Assembly: GCA_937892155.1 (NCBI GenBank)
Contig: CALAUG010000058.1
Location: 1-7,114 of the forward strand
Origin: an uncultured Bacteroidales bacterium
GTDB taxonomy: Bacteria; Bacteroidota; Bacteroidia; Bacteroidales; UBA1715
Direction of reading: 5' to 3'
DNA length: 7,114 bases
Below, in pieces: positions 6,904-7,114 of the stretch. The notes beneath the pieces were generated by a model, which had not been told where the DNA came from, searched no databases, and worked only from the letters and a program-made list of their open reading frames with translations. Position 1 is the first letter of the stretch; the number at the start of each line of letters is the position of its first letter. A program made the translations under genes and the position numbers.

Positions 6904-7093
6904 GATAGAAGCTGCAATAAAAAAGATTTCTGAACTCCTATCAATAACCGAAAATAAAGGCGACGGGCTACTATCTGGCAATGCGGGGAAATGCTTGTTT
7001 TATGCCGAATTATACATGCAGACTAATAATGATGATTATTTTGAATCGTTAGAAGACACTATAATGCTACCAAAAATTCAGACCAGAGCCTAA
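6887..7093 (+). pseudogene. LanC-like lanthionine cyclase, N-terminal fragment (truncated)
   Basis: ATG 6887 lies inside the end of the esterase-like gene in another frame, giving a 17-bp overlap typical of coupled operon genes. The 68 residues begin with a charged helix (MESNNKIEAAIKKISELLSI) and then show the LanC-like first barrel segment: KGDGLLSGNAGKCLFYAELY (residues 24-43), where 'GLLSGxAGxxLFxxxLY' is the family hallmark. LanC adds Cys thiols to dehydrated Ser/Thr with a zinc site of Cys, Cys and His, which lies in the C-terminal half of a roughly 400-residue protein. That half is absent: after about DDYFESLEDTI the frame gives only MLPKIQTRA and TAA. No other frame of the last 50 bases restores a LanC-like sequence, so this looks like a break by insertion or rearrangement near 7055-7065 rather than a frameshift. 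The window ends 21 bp later, so what lies beyond cannot be judged. Confidence 0.7.
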
Positions 7094-7114
7094 AGTGATT
7101 GTCTTTGCACAAAA

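Noticed and set aside
6643..6981. Minus-strand open frame of 112 codons opposite the esterase-like and lanC-like genes
   Set aside because: It is antisense to both the RDRRMAEN/WAANFH esterase region's downstream part and the LanC hallmark, with no recognisable protein features.
1..7114. CRISPR array, tRNA, rRNA or riboswitch
   Set aside because: No regularly spaced short repeats, cloverleaf-like segments or known aptamer signatures were seen; the only repeats are the gene-junction pair and isolated palindromes.

Overview
The window reads as part of a class I lanthipeptide (ribosomally made, post-translationally modified peptide) locus of a Bacteroidota organism, probably an AT-rich member of the Bacteroidales. 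The reasons are the lack of Shine-Dalgarno sequences before otherwise clear starts, the CarboxypepD_reg-like/TonB-receptor type N-terminal domain in several secreted proteins, signal peptides ending in A-Q-N/Q, and a precursor peptide with the Bacteroidota-type leader (MKKLNKKLELNKK...IKGG). All supported genes are on the + strand and tightly packed, so this looks like one operon or two linked ones.

Layout. At 2-109 is the 3' end of a precursor peptide (leader end L-R-E-I-Q-N-G-G, then a 26-residue core with two Cys). Its TAA overlaps the ATG of the next gene. Next come three tandem paralogues (109-1389, 1397-2671, 2679-4061), each with a signal peptide, a CarboxypepD_reg-like beta-sandwich and a beta-propeller-like remainder. 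A 221-bp direct repeat (1225-1445 and 2507-2727, one mismatch) spans the gene 1/2 and gene 2/3 junctions. At 4123-4395 is a complete 90-residue precursor with nine Cys in its core, followed by a 28-bp near-perfect palindrome. At 4443-5333 is a fourth, more divergent relative of the secreted family, broken by an in-frame TAA and short at its C-terminus. A 292-bp stretch without a convincing gene (5334-5625) holds a strong hairpin and possible coding remnants. At 5626-6903 is an erythromycin-esterase-like lipoprotein. At 6887-7093, overlapping it by 17 bp, is the N-terminus of a LanC-like cyclase that runs out after about 60 residues at what looks like a rearrangement junction.

How it may work. 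In a class I pathway LanB dehydrates Ser/Thr of the core, LanC adds Cys thiols to form lanthionine rings, and a C39-peptidase ABC exporter cuts after the GG. Only precursors and a LanC fragment are visible here; no LanB or exporter is in the window. The repeated order 'precursor, then secreted CarboxypepD_reg/propeller protein' suggests these envelope proteins are dedicated partners of the peptides (export, sensing or self-protection), but that is inference. The broken fourth paralogue, the truncated lanC and the recombined tandem genes suggest a locus in flux.
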